Shown one piece after another: positions 35,164 to 44,318 of a DNA stretch of 64,000 bases; positions within the stretch are counted from its first letter, which is position 1; each line of letters begins with the position of its first letter. The stretch is from the NCBI RefSeq assembly GCF_018255755.1, contig NZ_CP073766.1, positions 6,818,501-6,882,500 of the forward strand, in the 5' to 3' direction. This stretch comes from Chitinophaga sp. HK235 (lineage in GTDB: Bacteria; Bacteroidota; Bacteroidia; Chitinophagales; Chitinophagaceae). A model generated the notes under the pieces. That model made no database searches. It was not told where the DNA came from and saw only the letters and a program-made list of their open reading frames with translations. The position numbers and the translations under genes are program-made.

Positions 35164-36669
35164 ATGGATAAAAATCGTGTATACGTCTTTGATACCACCT
35201 TGCGCGATGGCGAACAGGTCCCTGGTTGCCAGCTGACTACTGTAGAAAAAATTATTGTAGCAAAAAAACTGGAAGCGCTGGGTGTAGATATCATCGAAGC
35301 AGGTTTCCCTATTTCCAGCCCCGGCGATTTTCAAAGCGTAGTGGAGATCTCCAAAGCCGTTACAGAACCGGTGATCTGCGCACTGACCCGCGCCAACACG
35401 ACAGACATCGACGCTGCCGCTGAAGCGCTCCGCTTCGCCAAACGTAAACGTATCCATACTGGTATCGGTTCGTCGGACATGCATATCAAATACAAGTTCA
35501 ACAGCACCCGCGAACAGATTCTGGAACGTGCCGTAGCAGCCGTGAAATATGCCCGTAATTTTACGGACGATGTGGAATTTTTTGCAGAAGATGCCGGCCG
35601 CGCCGACAACGCCTACCTGGCCCAGATGATCGAAGCCGTGATCGCTGCAGGTGCCACCACCGTGAATATCCCCGATACCAACGGTTACTGCCTGCCCGAC
35701 CAGTACGGTGCCAAAATCAAATACCTGGTTGACCACGTGTCCAATATCGATAAAGCCATCATCTCCGTTCACTGTCACAACGACCTGGGCCTGGCTACCG
35801 CCAACACCGTCGCCGGAGTGATCAACGGCGCCAGACAAGTGGAATGTACCATCAATGGTATCGGAGAACGCGCCGGTAACACTTCCCTCGAAGAAGTGGC
35901 CATGATCCTGAAAACACACCATGCACTGGGTTATCATACTAACATCAACTCCAAAGGCATCTACGAAATCAGTACGCTGGTGGAGAAAATGATGCGTATG
36001 CCGGTACAGCCCAATAAAGCCATCGTAGGCCGCAACGCTTTTGCACACAGCTCCGGTATCCACCAGGACGGCGTGCTGAAACACCGCGAAAACTACGAAA
36101 TCCTGAATCCGGAAGATGTAGGTATCAACTCCAACTCCATTATCCTCACCGCCCGCAGCGGCCGTCACGCCCTGAAACACCACCTGGAAAGACTGGGCTA
36201 TAAAATGGATAAAATCAACCTGGACGAAGTATACCAGCGCTTCCTGGAAATGGCCGACAACAAAAAGGAAATCAGCGATGCAGACCTGCTGCAGCTGATG
36301 GGCGACGGCGATAACAAAAACTACGACGATAGAGCGATTAAAGTAACGTTGTTACAGGTGGTATGCGGTGATCCGCTGCGCCCGATGGCTACCGTTAAAC
36401 TGCGTATCAACGGGGAAGACCGTGAAGCCAGCGCTGCCGGCAACGGCCCTGTAAACGCTACCATCAACGCTATCCACGCTATCATCAAAGATGAAATCGA
36501 ACTGGATGAATTCAGTATCCAGGCGATGCACGGTGGCAGTGAAGATGTCAGCAAAGTGAATATGCGGGTAAAACACAAGGGACAGGCTTTCTACGGCTTC
36601 GGCTATTCTACCGATATCGTGAATGCTTCTGTTCATGCCTATGTAGATGCTCTCAACAAGATATACTAA
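35164..36669 (+). CDS. leuA: 2-isopropylmalate synthase
   Basis: A 501-residue enzyme that condenses acetyl-CoA with 2-ketoisovalerate. The TIM-barrel opens with TTLRDGEQVPG (10-20), divalent-metal residues are in SVHCHNDLGLATAN, and GERAGNTSLEEVAM is the HMGL-like signature. The C-terminal 120 residues (from VTLLQVVCGD) are the LeuA regulatory domain for leucine feedback inhibition. Last gene of the operon and followed by a terminator. Confidence 0.96.
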   Translation: MDKNRVYVFDTTLRDGEQVPGCQLTTVEKIIVAKKLEALGVDIIEAGFPISSPGDFQSVVEISKAVTEPVICALTRANTTDIDAAAEALRFAKRKRIHTGIGSSDMHIKYKFNSTREQILERAVAAVKYARNFTDDVEFFAEDAGRADNAYLAQMIEAVIAAGATTVNIPDTNGYCLPDQYGAKIKYLVDHVSNIDKAIISVHCHNDLGLATANTVAGVINGARQVECTINGIGERAGNTSLEEVAMILKTHHALGYHTNINSKGIYEISTLVEKMMRMPVQPNKAIVGRNAFAHSSGIHQDGVLKHRENYEILNPEDVGINSNSIILTARSGRHALKHHLERLGYKMDKINLDEVYQRFLEMADNKKEISDADLLQLMGDGDNKNYDDRAIKVTLLQVVCGDPLRPMATVKLRINGEDREASAAGNGPVNATINAIHAIIKDEIELDEFSIQAMHGGSEDVSKVNMRVKHKGQAFYGFGYSTDIVNASVHAYVDALNKIY

Positions 36670-36689
36670 CTATTGCCAATGAAAAGAGT

Positions 36690-36725
36690 AACGGAGTTGC
36701 GGCATATGCCCGGCAACTCCGTTTT
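36690..36725. terminator. Terminator between leuA and the dipeptidase gene
   Basis: AACGGAGTTGC (36690-36700) pairs with GCAACTCCGTT (36713-36723); the loop is itself palindromic (GGCATATGCC). It lies between convergent genes and is followed by T-rich sequence. Confidence 0.85.
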
Positions 36726-36742
36726 CCTTTTATAGAACGTTA

Positions 36743-37447
36743 TTAAAAGAAGATGTCCATCAGCGGATACTTCTTATAGTCCGGCAGATAATAATGCCAC
36801 CATTCGGTGCTGGAACCTTTAAAACCGTGTTGTATCATCGTGTCACGCAGCAGTTTGCGGTTGGCAGCCACGATGGGATCGGCAGGCACATAGTTTTCAT
36901 GCGCTTTTTTTGTAAAATCATCAAAGTCCGTAGGCATGGCCACGGGCTTTCCTGTTTTAAGGTCGGCCATCGAGAGGTCTATAGCCACACCCCGGTTATG
37001 CCCCGAACCTTTGCGTGGATCGGCCGCATACAGGTCGTTGGGCACTATTTTAAACATCTCCTCTGTAACACGGTAGGGACGGTAAGCATCATATATCAGC
37101 AGGGTATATCCTTTTTTATTCAGCGCTTCCTGTACGGCCTTCAGTTTCTCTGCTGCCGGCCGCCGCAGGTAAATTTTTGTATTCTTATATAATTGCTGAT
37201 GGGTGAAGTTGTTGGTAGTGGCATATCGTACATCTTTGCGGATATGCGGAATAAAGTGCTCCAGGTCTACCAGCTCCTGGCTGCGGTCCTTTTTTATCAG
37301 TTGCTCATACTGCGCGGTGGTACCTACTACCAGCAGCCCGTACTTATTAGGTGTGATCTGCTGGGCTAAAGCCCCCTGGATCAGGGTGCCGCACAAGGCG
37401 GATAATAATAACATTCTCATGGTCCTGAATGAAAAAAATTGGTTCAT
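36743..37447 (-). CDS. D-alanyl-D-alanine dipeptidase (VanX / DdpX family)
   Basis: A 234-residue M15D zinc peptidase, exported (leader MLLLSALCGTLIQGALAQ). It cleaves D-Ala-D-Ala, either in peptidoglycan turnover or for nutrient use. Zinc ligands are in GSGHNRGVAIDLSM (His and Asp) and SSTEWWHYY (catalytic Glu and His), and YDAYRPYRV carries the conserved arginine. No VanH or VanA genes are near, so a vancomycin-resistance role is unlikely; a housekeeping or DdpX-like role is more probable. Confidence 0.9.
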   Translation of the reverse strand: MNQFFSFRTMRMLLLSALCGTLIQGALAQQITPNKYGLLVVGTTAQYEQLIKKDRSQELVDLEHFIPHIRKDVRYATTNNFTHQQLYKNTKIYLRRPAAEKLKAVQEALNKKGYTLLIYDAYRPYRVTEEMFKIVPNDLYAADPRKGSGHNRGVAIDLSMADLKTGKPVAMPTDFDDFTKKAHENYVPADPIVAANRKLLRDTMIQHGFKGSSTEWWHYYLPDYKKYPLMDIFF

Positions 37448-37565
37448 TTACTCCGGAAATTATTGAATTTTGCGAAAATTAGGCAAGAAAGTATGAAATA
37501 CAGTGAAAATAAGATTGTAATCCACTTTCTAAAATAGGTATTTTAGAACCCTTAAATTTTTTAAT

Positions 37566-38348
37566 ATGGAGCTGTTCAGATTAGATCACAAAGTGGCGGT
37601 TATCACCGGAGGTGGTAGCGGCATAGGACAGGCAATTGCGAAATGCTTTGGTGCACAGGGTGCACAGGTGCACATTATCGAGTTGAATGAAGAAGGAGGC
37701 AGGACCACGGCAGAAGAAATCAAGGCCGCCGGCGGACAGGCGCAGGTACATGCCTGCAATGTGGCTGATCAGGCTGCGGTGATCAATGTGATGGACAAAA
37801 TAGTGCAGACAGCCGGAAAACTGGATATCCTCGTTAACTGTGCTGGCATTGCGCATGTAGGTAACCTGGAAAACACTGCTGAACAGGACTTTGATCGGGT
37901 ATACCAGGTGAATGTGAAAGGCACCTATAACTGTATGTATGCTGTTATCAAACAAATGAAGGCGCAGGGCGGCGGCGTGATCCTCAATATCGCTTCCATC
38001 GCTTCCAGTGTAGGTATCCCCGACAGGCTGGCCTACTCCATGAGTAAAGGCGCGGTGCTCACCATGACCCTCTCTGTGGCAAAAGATTATCTCAACAGCA
38101 ACATCCGCTGCAACTGCGTATCCCCTGCCAGGGTACATACGCCGTTTGTAGATGGTTTCATCGCTAAAAACTATCCCGGCAAAGAAGCTGAGATGTTCGA
38201 TAAACTCAGTAAAACACAACCAATAGGCCGTATGGCTAAACCGGTGGAAGTAGGCCATCTGGCGCTCTATCTCTGCTCCGATGAAGCAGGTTTTATTACC
38301 GGCTGCGATTATCCGATCGATGGAGGCTTTATTCGCTTAAATAATTAA
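37566..38348 (+). CDS. SDR oxidoreductase, probable 2-keto-3-deoxy-L-fuconate dehydrogenase
   Basis: A 260-residue classical short-chain dehydrogenase: cofactor loop TGGGSGIGQAIA (15-26), NCAGIAHVG, catalytic serine in NIASIASS and YSMSK. It heads a fucose cluster (FAH hydrolase, mutarotase, amidohydrolase, second SDR, symporter). In the Xanthomonas-type L-fucose pathway, two SDRs act, one on fucose and one on 2-keto-3-deoxyfuconate; the assignment of this one to the second step rests on its position near the FAH hydrolase and is inference. Confidence 0.83.
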   Translation: MELFRLDHKVAVITGGGSGIGQAIAKCFGAQGAQVHIIELNEEGGRTTAEEIKAAGGQAQVHACNVADQAAVINVMDKIVQTAGKLDILVNCAGIAHVGNLENTAEQDFDRVYQVNVKGTYNCMYAVIKQMKAQGGGVILNIASIASSVGIPDRLAYSMSKGAVLTMTLSVAKDYLNSNIRCNCVSPARVHTPFVDGFIAKNYPGKEAEMFDKLSKTQPIGRMAKPVEVGHLALYLCSDEAGFITGCDYPIDGGFIRLNN

Positions 38349-38351
38349 TTT

Positions 38352-38419
38352 ATTAATGTGATGAATGTATTTTTAGGGTTATTACCTAATTTTCAACAAT
38401 TCATTCATCAATCATTAAT
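38352..38419. repeat. Intercistronic inverted repeat in the fucose cluster
   Basis: TGATGAATG (38359-38367) pairs with CATTCATCA (38402-38410), extended by ATTAAT on both sides. The 3' arm ends five bases before the next start codon (38424). Confidence 0.6.
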
Positions 38420-38423
38420 CACC

Positions 38424-39182
38424 ATGATGCAACATTTTCGTGCATGGCCGGTGCTGCTGGCAGTTGTAGCCTTCACCGCCTGTAACCAGGGAGGAGCCAA
38501 ACAAGGAAAGAACAATACCGCGGATACCGCGCTGGTACCTGCCACACCGGCAGGCACTGTAGCAGTGGACATTTCCGGTAAGGACAAAGACACACAGGAG
38601 ATCGCTATTAAGTTTCAGATAAAAGGTCTGACAAAGGAGAAAAAATTTGAACAGGTAGTGTTAAAGGATGCTCCCGACGCAGAAGTGTATAAAGTGTTGT
38701 GGGATGAGCCTAACAGTTGTTATATAGGCGTGCTCAAAGCCAACCACGCTGTCAGGTATTACCATGCCAGCCTCGACGATGCTGGCAATCCGAAGGTCCT
38801 GTGGGCCACCGCTCCGCCGGAACGTATCTGGAAATACATGGAAAACACCATGGGCCTGGGTAAAGTGACGGCCAGCGCTGAACAGGTGAAAAAATACAGT
38901 AAAAACCTGCAGTCTGGAAAAATCATAGCCGACTTTATCGCAGAGATCAGGCCTGATAATTCCCCCGACAGCGTAGAACTGTATGTGGAATTTGGCGGTG
39001 TCCGGAAAAGCATGTTCATCGCGGTGCCGAAGGGTTATCAGCCTACTATCCAGCAAACTTCAGAGGCAAACCATGTATACTTCTCGCTGACCAAAGATGG
39101 TAAGGCAGAACCGTTCATCGACCTGCACGTGGAAAATGGTCGCTTACAGGTGGTGACATTAAAAGAAATCAAGAAAGACTAA
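38424..39182 (+). CDS. Lipoprotein of unknown function in the fucose cluster
   Basis: A 252-residue exported protein. ATG at 38424 is chosen because it gives a compact lipoprotein signal, MMQHFRAWPVLLAVVAFTAC with lipobox AFTAC; longer in-frame starts run through an inverted repeat. The remainder is soluble, with mixed helix/strand and no recognised family. Lying between two L-fucose catabolic genes suggests a role in sugar sensing or binding, but nothing in the sequence shows it. Confidence 0.68.
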   Translation: MMQHFRAWPVLLAVVAFTACNQGGAKQGKNNTADTALVPATPAGTVAVDISGKDKDTQEIAIKFQIKGLTKEKKFEQVVLKDAPDAEVYKVLWDEPNSCYIGVLKANHAVRYYHASLDDAGNPKVLWATAPPERIWKYMENTMGLGKVTASAEQVKKYSKNLQSGKIIADFIAEIRPDNSPDSVELYVEFGGVRKSMFIAVPKGYQPTIQQTSEANHVYFSLTKDGKAEPFIDLHVENGRLQVVTLKEIKKD

Positions 39183-39206
39183 AGGATAACAATAAAAAAT
39201 ATTGCA

Positions 39207-40058
39207 ATGAAACTGATCAGGTTTGGTTTACCGGGTGAAGAAAAACCGGGCGTTGTTACAGAAGCAGGTATGTTTGATGTAAGTGCTTTTGGAGAAGATT
39301 TTGGCGAGCAGTTCCTGGCCGCCAACGGGCTGGAACGTTTGTCTCAATGGTGGGCACAGCACGGTGCTTCCTGCCCTAAGGTGCCGGAAGGTACCCGTCT
39401 GGGTGCTCCGCTGCAACGTCCATCCAAAATCGTTTGCATCGGCCTCAACTATGCCGACCATGCCCGCGAAACAAATGCTCCGATACCTACTGAACCAATC
39501 GTGTTCTTTAAAAGCACTACCGCACTGGTAGGACCCAACGACAACCTGGTGATTCCGCGTAACAGCGAAAAAACAGACTGGGAAGTGGAACTGGCCGTTG
39601 TGATCGGTAAAAAAGCCACCTATGTGGAAGAAAAAGACGCACTGGACTATGTAGCCGGTTACTGCCTGCACAACGATTACAGTGAACGTGCCTTCCAGAT
39701 TGAAAGAAACGGTCAGTGGGTAAAAGGAAAAAGCTGCGATACCTTCGCTCCTTTAGGCCCATGGCTGGCTACCAAAGATGAAATAAAAGATGTGAACAAT
39801 CTGCGTTTATGGCTTACCGTTAACGGTAAAAAAATGCAGGACGGTAACACCTCCAACTTCATCTTTAACGTACCCTTCGTCGTATCCTACCTGAGCCAGT
39901 TCATGACACTGCTCCCGGGTGATATCATCTCCACCGGAACACCGGCAGGTGTAGGCCTGGGCATGAACCCACAGGTATACCTGAAACCAGGAGACGTGGT
40001 AGAACTGGGCATCGATGGCCTGGGTACTTCCAAACAAACAGCTGTAGCCTATAAATAA
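39207..40058 (+). CDS. Fumarylacetoacetate-hydrolase-family protein, probable 2,4-diketo-3-deoxy-L-fuconate hydrolase
   Basis: A 283-residue FAH-fold hydrolase that would cleave the diketo acid to pyruvate and L-lactate. Seen: IVCIGLNYADHARET (73-87), FFKSTTALVGPND, metal glutamates in DWEVELAVVIGKKA, HNDYSER and GDIISTGTPAGVG. Full length. Fucose context (SDRs, fuconolactonase-like amidohydrolase, FucP-like transporter) makes this substrate likely; FAH members also act on other acylpyruvates. Confidence 0.85.
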   Translation: MKLIRFGLPGEEKPGVVTEAGMFDVSAFGEDFGEQFLAANGLERLSQWWAQHGASCPKVPEGTRLGAPLQRPSKIVCIGLNYADHARETNAPIPTEPIVFFKSTTALVGPNDNLVIPRNSEKTDWEVELAVVIGKKATYVEEKDALDYVAGYCLHNDYSERAFQIERNGQWVKGKSCDTFAPLGPWLATKDEIKDVNNLRLWLTVNGKKMQDGNTSNFIFNVPFVVSYLSQFMTLLPGDIISTGTPAGVGLGMNPQVYLKPGDVVELGIDGLGTSKQTAVAYK

Positions 40059-40064
40059 CAGTAT

Positions 40065-40394
40065 ATGAAACGTTATTGCCTGGCACTGGATCTGGTAGAC
40101 GACCCGCAGCTGATAGCCGAATATGAAAACTATCACCGCGACGTATGGCCGGAAATCAAAAAAAGTATCACCGACAGCGGTATCGAAAACATGGAAATTT
40201 ACCGTGCCGGTAACCGCCTGTTCATGATCATGGAAGTAAACGATTCCTTCTCTTTTGAACGCAAAGGAGCCATGGACGCTGACAATCCTAAAGTACAGGA
40301 ATGGGAACAGCTGATGTGGAAATACCAGCAGGCCCTGCCTGTAGCAAAACCAGGAGAGAAGTGGATTATCATGGATAAAATTTTTTCATTGTAA
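40065..40394 (+). CDS. L-rhamnose / L-fucose mutarotase (RhaM family)
   Basis: A 109-residue dimeric ferredoxin-like protein that interconverts anomers of a 6-deoxy-L-sugar. Family hallmarks: ALDLVDDPQLIAEYENYHRD (catalytic Tyr and His near 28-29), VWPEIKKSITDSGIENMEIY, MWKYQQ and the C-terminal GEKWIIMDKIFSL. In Xanthomonas-type fucose clusters this gene serves L-fucose, which fits here. Confidence 0.9.
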   Translation: MKRYCLALDLVDDPQLIAEYENYHRDVWPEIKKSITDSGIENMEIYRAGNRLFMIMEVNDSFSFERKGAMDADNPKVQEWEQLMWKYQQALPVAKPGEKWIIMDKIFSL

Positions 40395-40403
40395 AATTTT
40401 TTC

Positions 40404-40470
40404 ATTTGGTTATTTGACCATTGATTGAACCCAATAAAATGGTCAAATAACCAAATAGCCAAATAACCAA
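40404..40470. repeat. Inverted plus direct repeat abutting a start codon
   Basis: A perfect 19-bp inverted repeat (40404-40422 with 40438-40456), loop of 15, followed at once by a further copy of the arm words (CAAATAACCAAAT) that runs into the ATG at 40471. The downstream gene has no room for a normal ribosome-binding site apart from this repeat. Confidence 0.85.
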
Positions 40471-41298
40471 ATGATAATCGACGCACATCAGCATTTCTGG
40501 CAGTATGATCCCGTTCGCGACGCGTGGATAGATGATTCCATGCAGGTGATCCGGGGCGATTTCTTTCCGGAACACCTGGAGCCTGTGCTGGCTGCCAATG
40601 GTGTACACGGCTGCGTGGCGGTACAGGCCGACCAGTCGGAAAATGAAACCGCTTTCCTGCTGGACCTGGCCGGTAAACATGCGTTTATCAAAGGCGTGGT
40701 AGGGTGGACCGATCTACGGGCTCCCAACATCAGGGAAAAACTGGCTGCCTATGCCGCTAATCCCAAACTGAAAGGGTTCCGGCATATTGTACAGGGAGAA
40801 CCGGATGTTAATTTTCTGCTGGGAGAAGCTTTCTGCCACGGTATCACAGCACTGGCAGCGTTCGGATTTACATACGATATTCTCGTATATCCGAAACAGT
40901 TAGCTGCCACGGCTGCTTTCGTGAAGAAATTTCCGGAACACCGTCTGGTGATAGATCATGTGGCCAAACCGGACTTTAAAACCGGCGCACTGGAAGAATG
41001 GGCTTCTCATATGCGTCTTATCGCACAAGCGCCTAATGTGTACTGCAAACTCAGTGGCCTGGTAACAGAAGCCGACTGGCAACACTGGAAACCGGCTCAT
41101 TTTGAGCCTTTCCTCGATGTAGTGCTGGAAAGTTTCGGGCCTGACAGGCTTATGTTTGGCTCCGACTGGCCCGTATGCCTGCTGGCAGCCGAATATAAAG
41201 AAGTGAAAGACATCATCACCCAATACATCAGCAAACTGTCTGACACAGAACAGAACAACATCATGGGAGGCAATGCCATCTCATTTTATCATCTATAA
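40471..41298 (+). CDS. Amidohydrolase, probable L-fuconolactonase
   Basis: A 275-residue amidohydrolase-2 (COG3618-type) lactonase. Metal and catalytic motifs: MIIDAHQHFW at the N-terminus, VQADQSENE, VGWTDL, LVIDHVAKPD, YCKLSGL and MFGSDWPVCLL. It would open L-fuconolactone to L-fuconate after fucose dehydrogenase. The start ATG is directly downstream of a repeat with no clear Shine-Dalgarno sequence. Confidence 0.88.
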   Translation: MIIDAHQHFWQYDPVRDAWIDDSMQVIRGDFFPEHLEPVLAANGVHGCVAVQADQSENETAFLLDLAGKHAFIKGVVGWTDLRAPNIREKLAAYAANPKLKGFRHIVQGEPDVNFLLGEAFCHGITALAAFGFTYDILVYPKQLAATAAFVKKFPEHRLVIDHVAKPDFKTGALEEWASHMRLIAQAPNVYCKLSGLVTEADWQHWKPAHFEPFLDVVLESFGPDRLMFGSDWPVCLLAAEYKEVKDIITQYISKLSDTEQNNIMGGNAISFYHL

Positions 41299-41316
41299 AT
41301 AACAACACCTACGAAT

Positions 41317-42099
41317 ATGGATTTAGGATTACAGGGAAAAGTGATTATTGTTACCGGCGGTGCCAAAGGAATTGGAGAAGGTATTGCAAAACTGGTAGCT
41401 GCTGAAGGAGGAATTGTTGTAATTGCAGGCAGAAATGAAGCAGACAACAGCAAAACAGTCGACGCTATTATCCAGGCTGGTGGCCAGGCCTTCGGTATTC
41501 AGGCGGAGCTGTCTAAAGTGGATGACTGCCGCAAAGTGATCGCTGAAACCATTGAGAAATACGGAAAAATCGATGGCCTGGTAAACAATGCCGGCGCCAA
41601 CGACGGGGTAGGCCTCGAAAGCGGAAGCCCCGAAAAATTTATGCAGTCCCTGCAAAACAACCTGTCACATTATTACAACCTGGCTCACTTTGCTTTGCCT
41701 TATCTTAAAAACACCAAAGGCAATATCGTGAACATCGGTTCCAAAGTAGCCACCACCGGCCAGGGCAACACCTCCGGTTATGCTGCCTCCAAAGGTGCCA
41801 TCAACGCACTCACCCGCGAATGGGCGGTAGAACTGCTGCCATATTCCGTACGGGTAAACACCGTTATCCCGGCAGAAGTATGGACACCACTGTACGAAAC
41901 CTGGATCAACTCGTTGCCCAATCCAAAAGAAAAACTGGCATCCATCACCGAAAAAATTCCTTTCGAACACCGGATGACTACTTCAGAAGAGATTGCCAAT
42001 ACCACCGTATTCCTGCTGTCACCACGTTCTTCTCATACAACCGGACAAATACTATTCGTTGACGGAGGTTATACACACCTCGACAGATCCATCAGCTAA
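41317..42099 (+). CDS. SDR oxidoreductase, probable L-fucose dehydrogenase
   Basis: A 260-residue classical SDR: TGGAKGIGEGIAKL (14-27), NNAGANDG, catalytic Ser in NIGSKVAT, YAASKGAIN and VNTVIPAEVWTPLY. It sits between the lactonase-like gene and the transporter. Fucose dehydrogenases of the Xanthomonas-type pathway are SDRs; the substrate assignment is from context. Confidence 0.83.
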   Translation: MDLGLQGKVIIVTGGAKGIGEGIAKLVAAEGGIVVIAGRNEADNSKTVDAIIQAGGQAFGIQAELSKVDDCRKVIAETIEKYGKIDGLVNNAGANDGVGLESGSPEKFMQSLQNNLSHYYNLAHFALPYLKNTKGNIVNIGSKVATTGQGNTSGYAASKGAINALTREWAVELLPYSVRVNTVIPAEVWTPLYETWINSLPNPKEKLASITEKIPFEHRMTTSEEIANTTVFLLSPRSSHTTGQILFVDGGYTHLDRSIS

Positions 42100-42156
42100 G
42101 CTTTTGCCAACCAACTGATACATCATACTTTAACCTGAAACATTAAACTCTTCGTT

Positions 42157-43464
42157 ATGGCCGGAGGCGCAGTCAGTAATTCCACCTATACCAGCAAGCC
42201 CACCAGCGGGAAACAAGCGGGCAGTTATCTCTTCCCGTTTATACTGGTTACCAGTCTATTTTTCCTGTGGGCATTAATTCACAACCTGAGTCCGGTGCTC
42301 ATCCCGCACCTGAAAAAAGCCTGTCAGCTTACAGACCTGCAATCATCCTTCATCGATTCTGCAGTATTTGCGGCCTACTTCCTGATGGCATTGCCTGCAG
42401 GCGCTGTCATGCGTAAGTTCGGCTACAAGACAGGCATCATTTTCGGCTTGTGTTTATATGCGATAGGTGCCTTTCTGTTTATTCCTGCTGCCAACAGCCG
42501 TGAATACATTGCTTTCCTGGGCGCTTTATTCGTGATCGCTACCGGGCTGACTTTCCTCGAAACAGCTGCCAATCCGTACGTGACCGTATTGGGCAGCCCG
42601 GAAACAGCTACCACCCGCCTCAACCTGGCTCAGTCCTTTAACGGCGTAGGTGCTGTACTGGGGCCGGTATTAGGTGCCCGGTTTATCCTCTCCGGTACAG
42701 AACATACACAGGACCAGCTCAATGCCATGTCACCGGTTGAGCTGCAGCAATACCTCAGCACAGAGGCCGGCACTGTAAAAATCCCCTACATGATTATCGG
42801 GATGGTGGTGCTCCTCGTAGCACTGATGTTTGTAGTCACTAAAATGCCGGAAGTACAGGAAGCTAAAGACGAAACCGTAGATGCCAGCCCTTCCAAAGGC
42901 AGTATCTTCAGACATAAACACCTGGTAGCAGCCGTGATTACACAGTTCTTCTATATCGGCGCACAGATCGGCGTGAACGCCTTCTTTATCCGCTTTGCCA
43001 AATATGCTGCCGGCATACCGGAAAGAGAAGCCGCCAACCTGCTGGGATGGGTAGCCGGACTGGGCTTCATGATAGGCCGCTTCTTCGGCACCTTCCTCAT
43101 GAGCAAAATAAAAGCATCTTCTCTGCTGACCGCCTATGGTGCTATTAACGTGGGCCTGATATTGCTGGCGATGACAACCAAAGGCATGGTGGCCGTAGGA
43201 GCTGTGTTGCTGGTACCTTTCTTTATGTCGATCATGTTCCCGACTATCTTCTCTCTGGGTATCAGAGGGCTGGGCGGAGATACCAAACTGGGCTCTTCCC
43301 TGCTGGTGATGTCTATTGTGGGTGGTGCGATCTGCCCGCCGCTGATGGGCCTCATCTCTGATGCATCCAATATTCAGATGGCTTATATCATACCGCTGGT
43401 ATGTTTTGCTGTGGTAGTATGGTTTGGGGCCAGAGGCCACAAACTGGATGCTGCCAGAAGCTAA
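42157..43464 (+). CDS. fucP: L-fucose:H+ symporter (FucP-like, MFS)
   Basis: A 435-residue inner-membrane major-facilitator protein with 12 helices. The first helix segment FPFILVTSLFFLWALIHNLS and the acidic/aromatic pattern of FGHS family sugar/H+ symporters are evident; later segments include FLETAANPYVTVLGSP and FFIRFAKYAAGIPEREAANL. It imports L-fucose, completing the cluster: uptake, mutarotation, oxidation, lactonase, then (missing fuconate dehydratase), second SDR and hydrolase. Confidence 0.9.
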   Translation: MAGGAVSNSTYTSKPTSGKQAGSYLFPFILVTSLFFLWALIHNLSPVLIPHLKKACQLTDLQSSFIDSAVFAAYFLMALPAGAVMRKFGYKTGIIFGLCLYAIGAFLFIPAANSREYIAFLGALFVIATGLTFLETAANPYVTVLGSPETATTRLNLAQSFNGVGAVLGPVLGARFILSGTEHTQDQLNAMSPVELQQYLSTEAGTVKIPYMIIGMVVLLVALMFVVTKMPEVQEAKDETVDASPSKGSIFRHKHLVAAVITQFFYIGAQIGVNAFFIRFAKYAAGIPEREAANLLGWVAGLGFMIGRFFGTFLMSKIKASSLLTAYGAINVGLILLAMTTKGMVAVGAVLLVPFFMSIMFPTIFSLGIRGLGGDTKLGSSLLVMSIVGGAICPPLMGLISDASNIQMAYIIPLVCFAVVVWFGARGHKLDAARS

Positions 43465-43531
43465 TACATCGCTTTTTTAATCCTTTAATCCGCAAAATCA
43501 TCGTACCTTCCTGATAACAAAAAGGAATACC

Positions 43532-44311
43532 ATGGTCTTGCGGATTTTTACTTCCTTTACCTTCCGTTGTATCCTGTTATGCCTGACTATCCTATGGCTC
43601 AGCGGTTGCTCCAAAAAAGATAAATCCTCCACAGAGGATCCGCCTGTTGCTTATTCCAGGCTGACGCTGAATTTCTCTCATGTGATGAACGGCAGCCCGC
43701 TGGTGCGTAATAGCAGCACTTATATAAACCCTTCCGGCGAATCTTTTGTCATCTCCCGTTTCCGTTATTATCTCAGTAATTTTTCACTGGTGAATGATGC
43801 GGGGAAAACAATTACACTGCCGCCTGCCTATTTTCTGATAGATGATGCAACAGATTCCACCAAACGGATTTCCCTCGATAGTATCCCGCAGGGTAATTAT
43901 ACAGCCCTTCGTTTTATGGTAGGGGTAGACAGCGCCCGTAATAACAGCGGCGTACAATCCGGTGCCCTGGCGCCGGAAAACGGTATGTTCTGGACCTGGA
44001 ACAGTGGTTATATCATGGCGCAGATGGAAGGATATGCCGATGCAGTGGGTTCTCCCACCAATCAGTTCCAGTTTCATGTAGGCGGTTTTAAAGGGCCTTA
44101 TAACGTGTTAAAAACAGTCTCTCTTCCTGTGAAGCTGGGTATTAATCCTACAATGAGCGTTATCCCGCAACTGAATATTGTAGCGGATGCCGCCAAATGG
44201 TTTACACCCAATACGGTGAGTTTTAAACAGGCGGCCGTAATCATGGCGCCGGGAACGGATGCGCTGACTATCGCCAATAACTACCAGCAGATGTTTTCTA
44301 TCAAAAATTAA
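43532..44311 (+). CDS. MbnP family lipoprotein
   Basis: A 259-residue exported lipoprotein (lipobox LSGC, C26) of the MbnP family, small copper-associated beta proteins first seen beside methanobactin genes. Family features: RYYLSNFSLVND (near 71-82), FMVGVDSARNNSGVQSG and MFWTWNSGYIMAQMEG, the tryptophan-rich segment that MbnH is known to modify in other bacteria. No methanobactin genes are near. It is followed after 7 bases by an MbnH-like diheme protein. Confidence 0.82.
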   Translation: MVLRIFTSFTFRCILLCLTILWLSGCSKKDKSSTEDPPVAYSRLTLNFSHVMNGSPLVRNSSTYINPSGESFVISRFRYYLSNFSLVNDAGKTITLPPAYFLIDDATDSTKRISLDSIPQGNYTALRFMVGVDSARNNSGVQSGALAPENGMFWTWNSGYIMAQMEGYADAVGSPTNQFQFHVGGFKGPYNVLKTVSLPVKLGINPTMSVIPQLNIVADAAKWFTPNTVSFKQAAVIMAPGTDALTIANNYQQMFSIKN

Positions 44312-44318
44312 ATCACCC

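Noticed and set aside
35134..36183. Long open frame antisense to leuA
   Set aside because: Shadow of a high-confidence gene; no family resemblance.
36743..37447. Vancomycin-resistance gene vanX
   Set aside because: Family match is sound, but there is no vanH, vanA or regulator nearby and the protein has an export signal; DdpX-like role is more likely.
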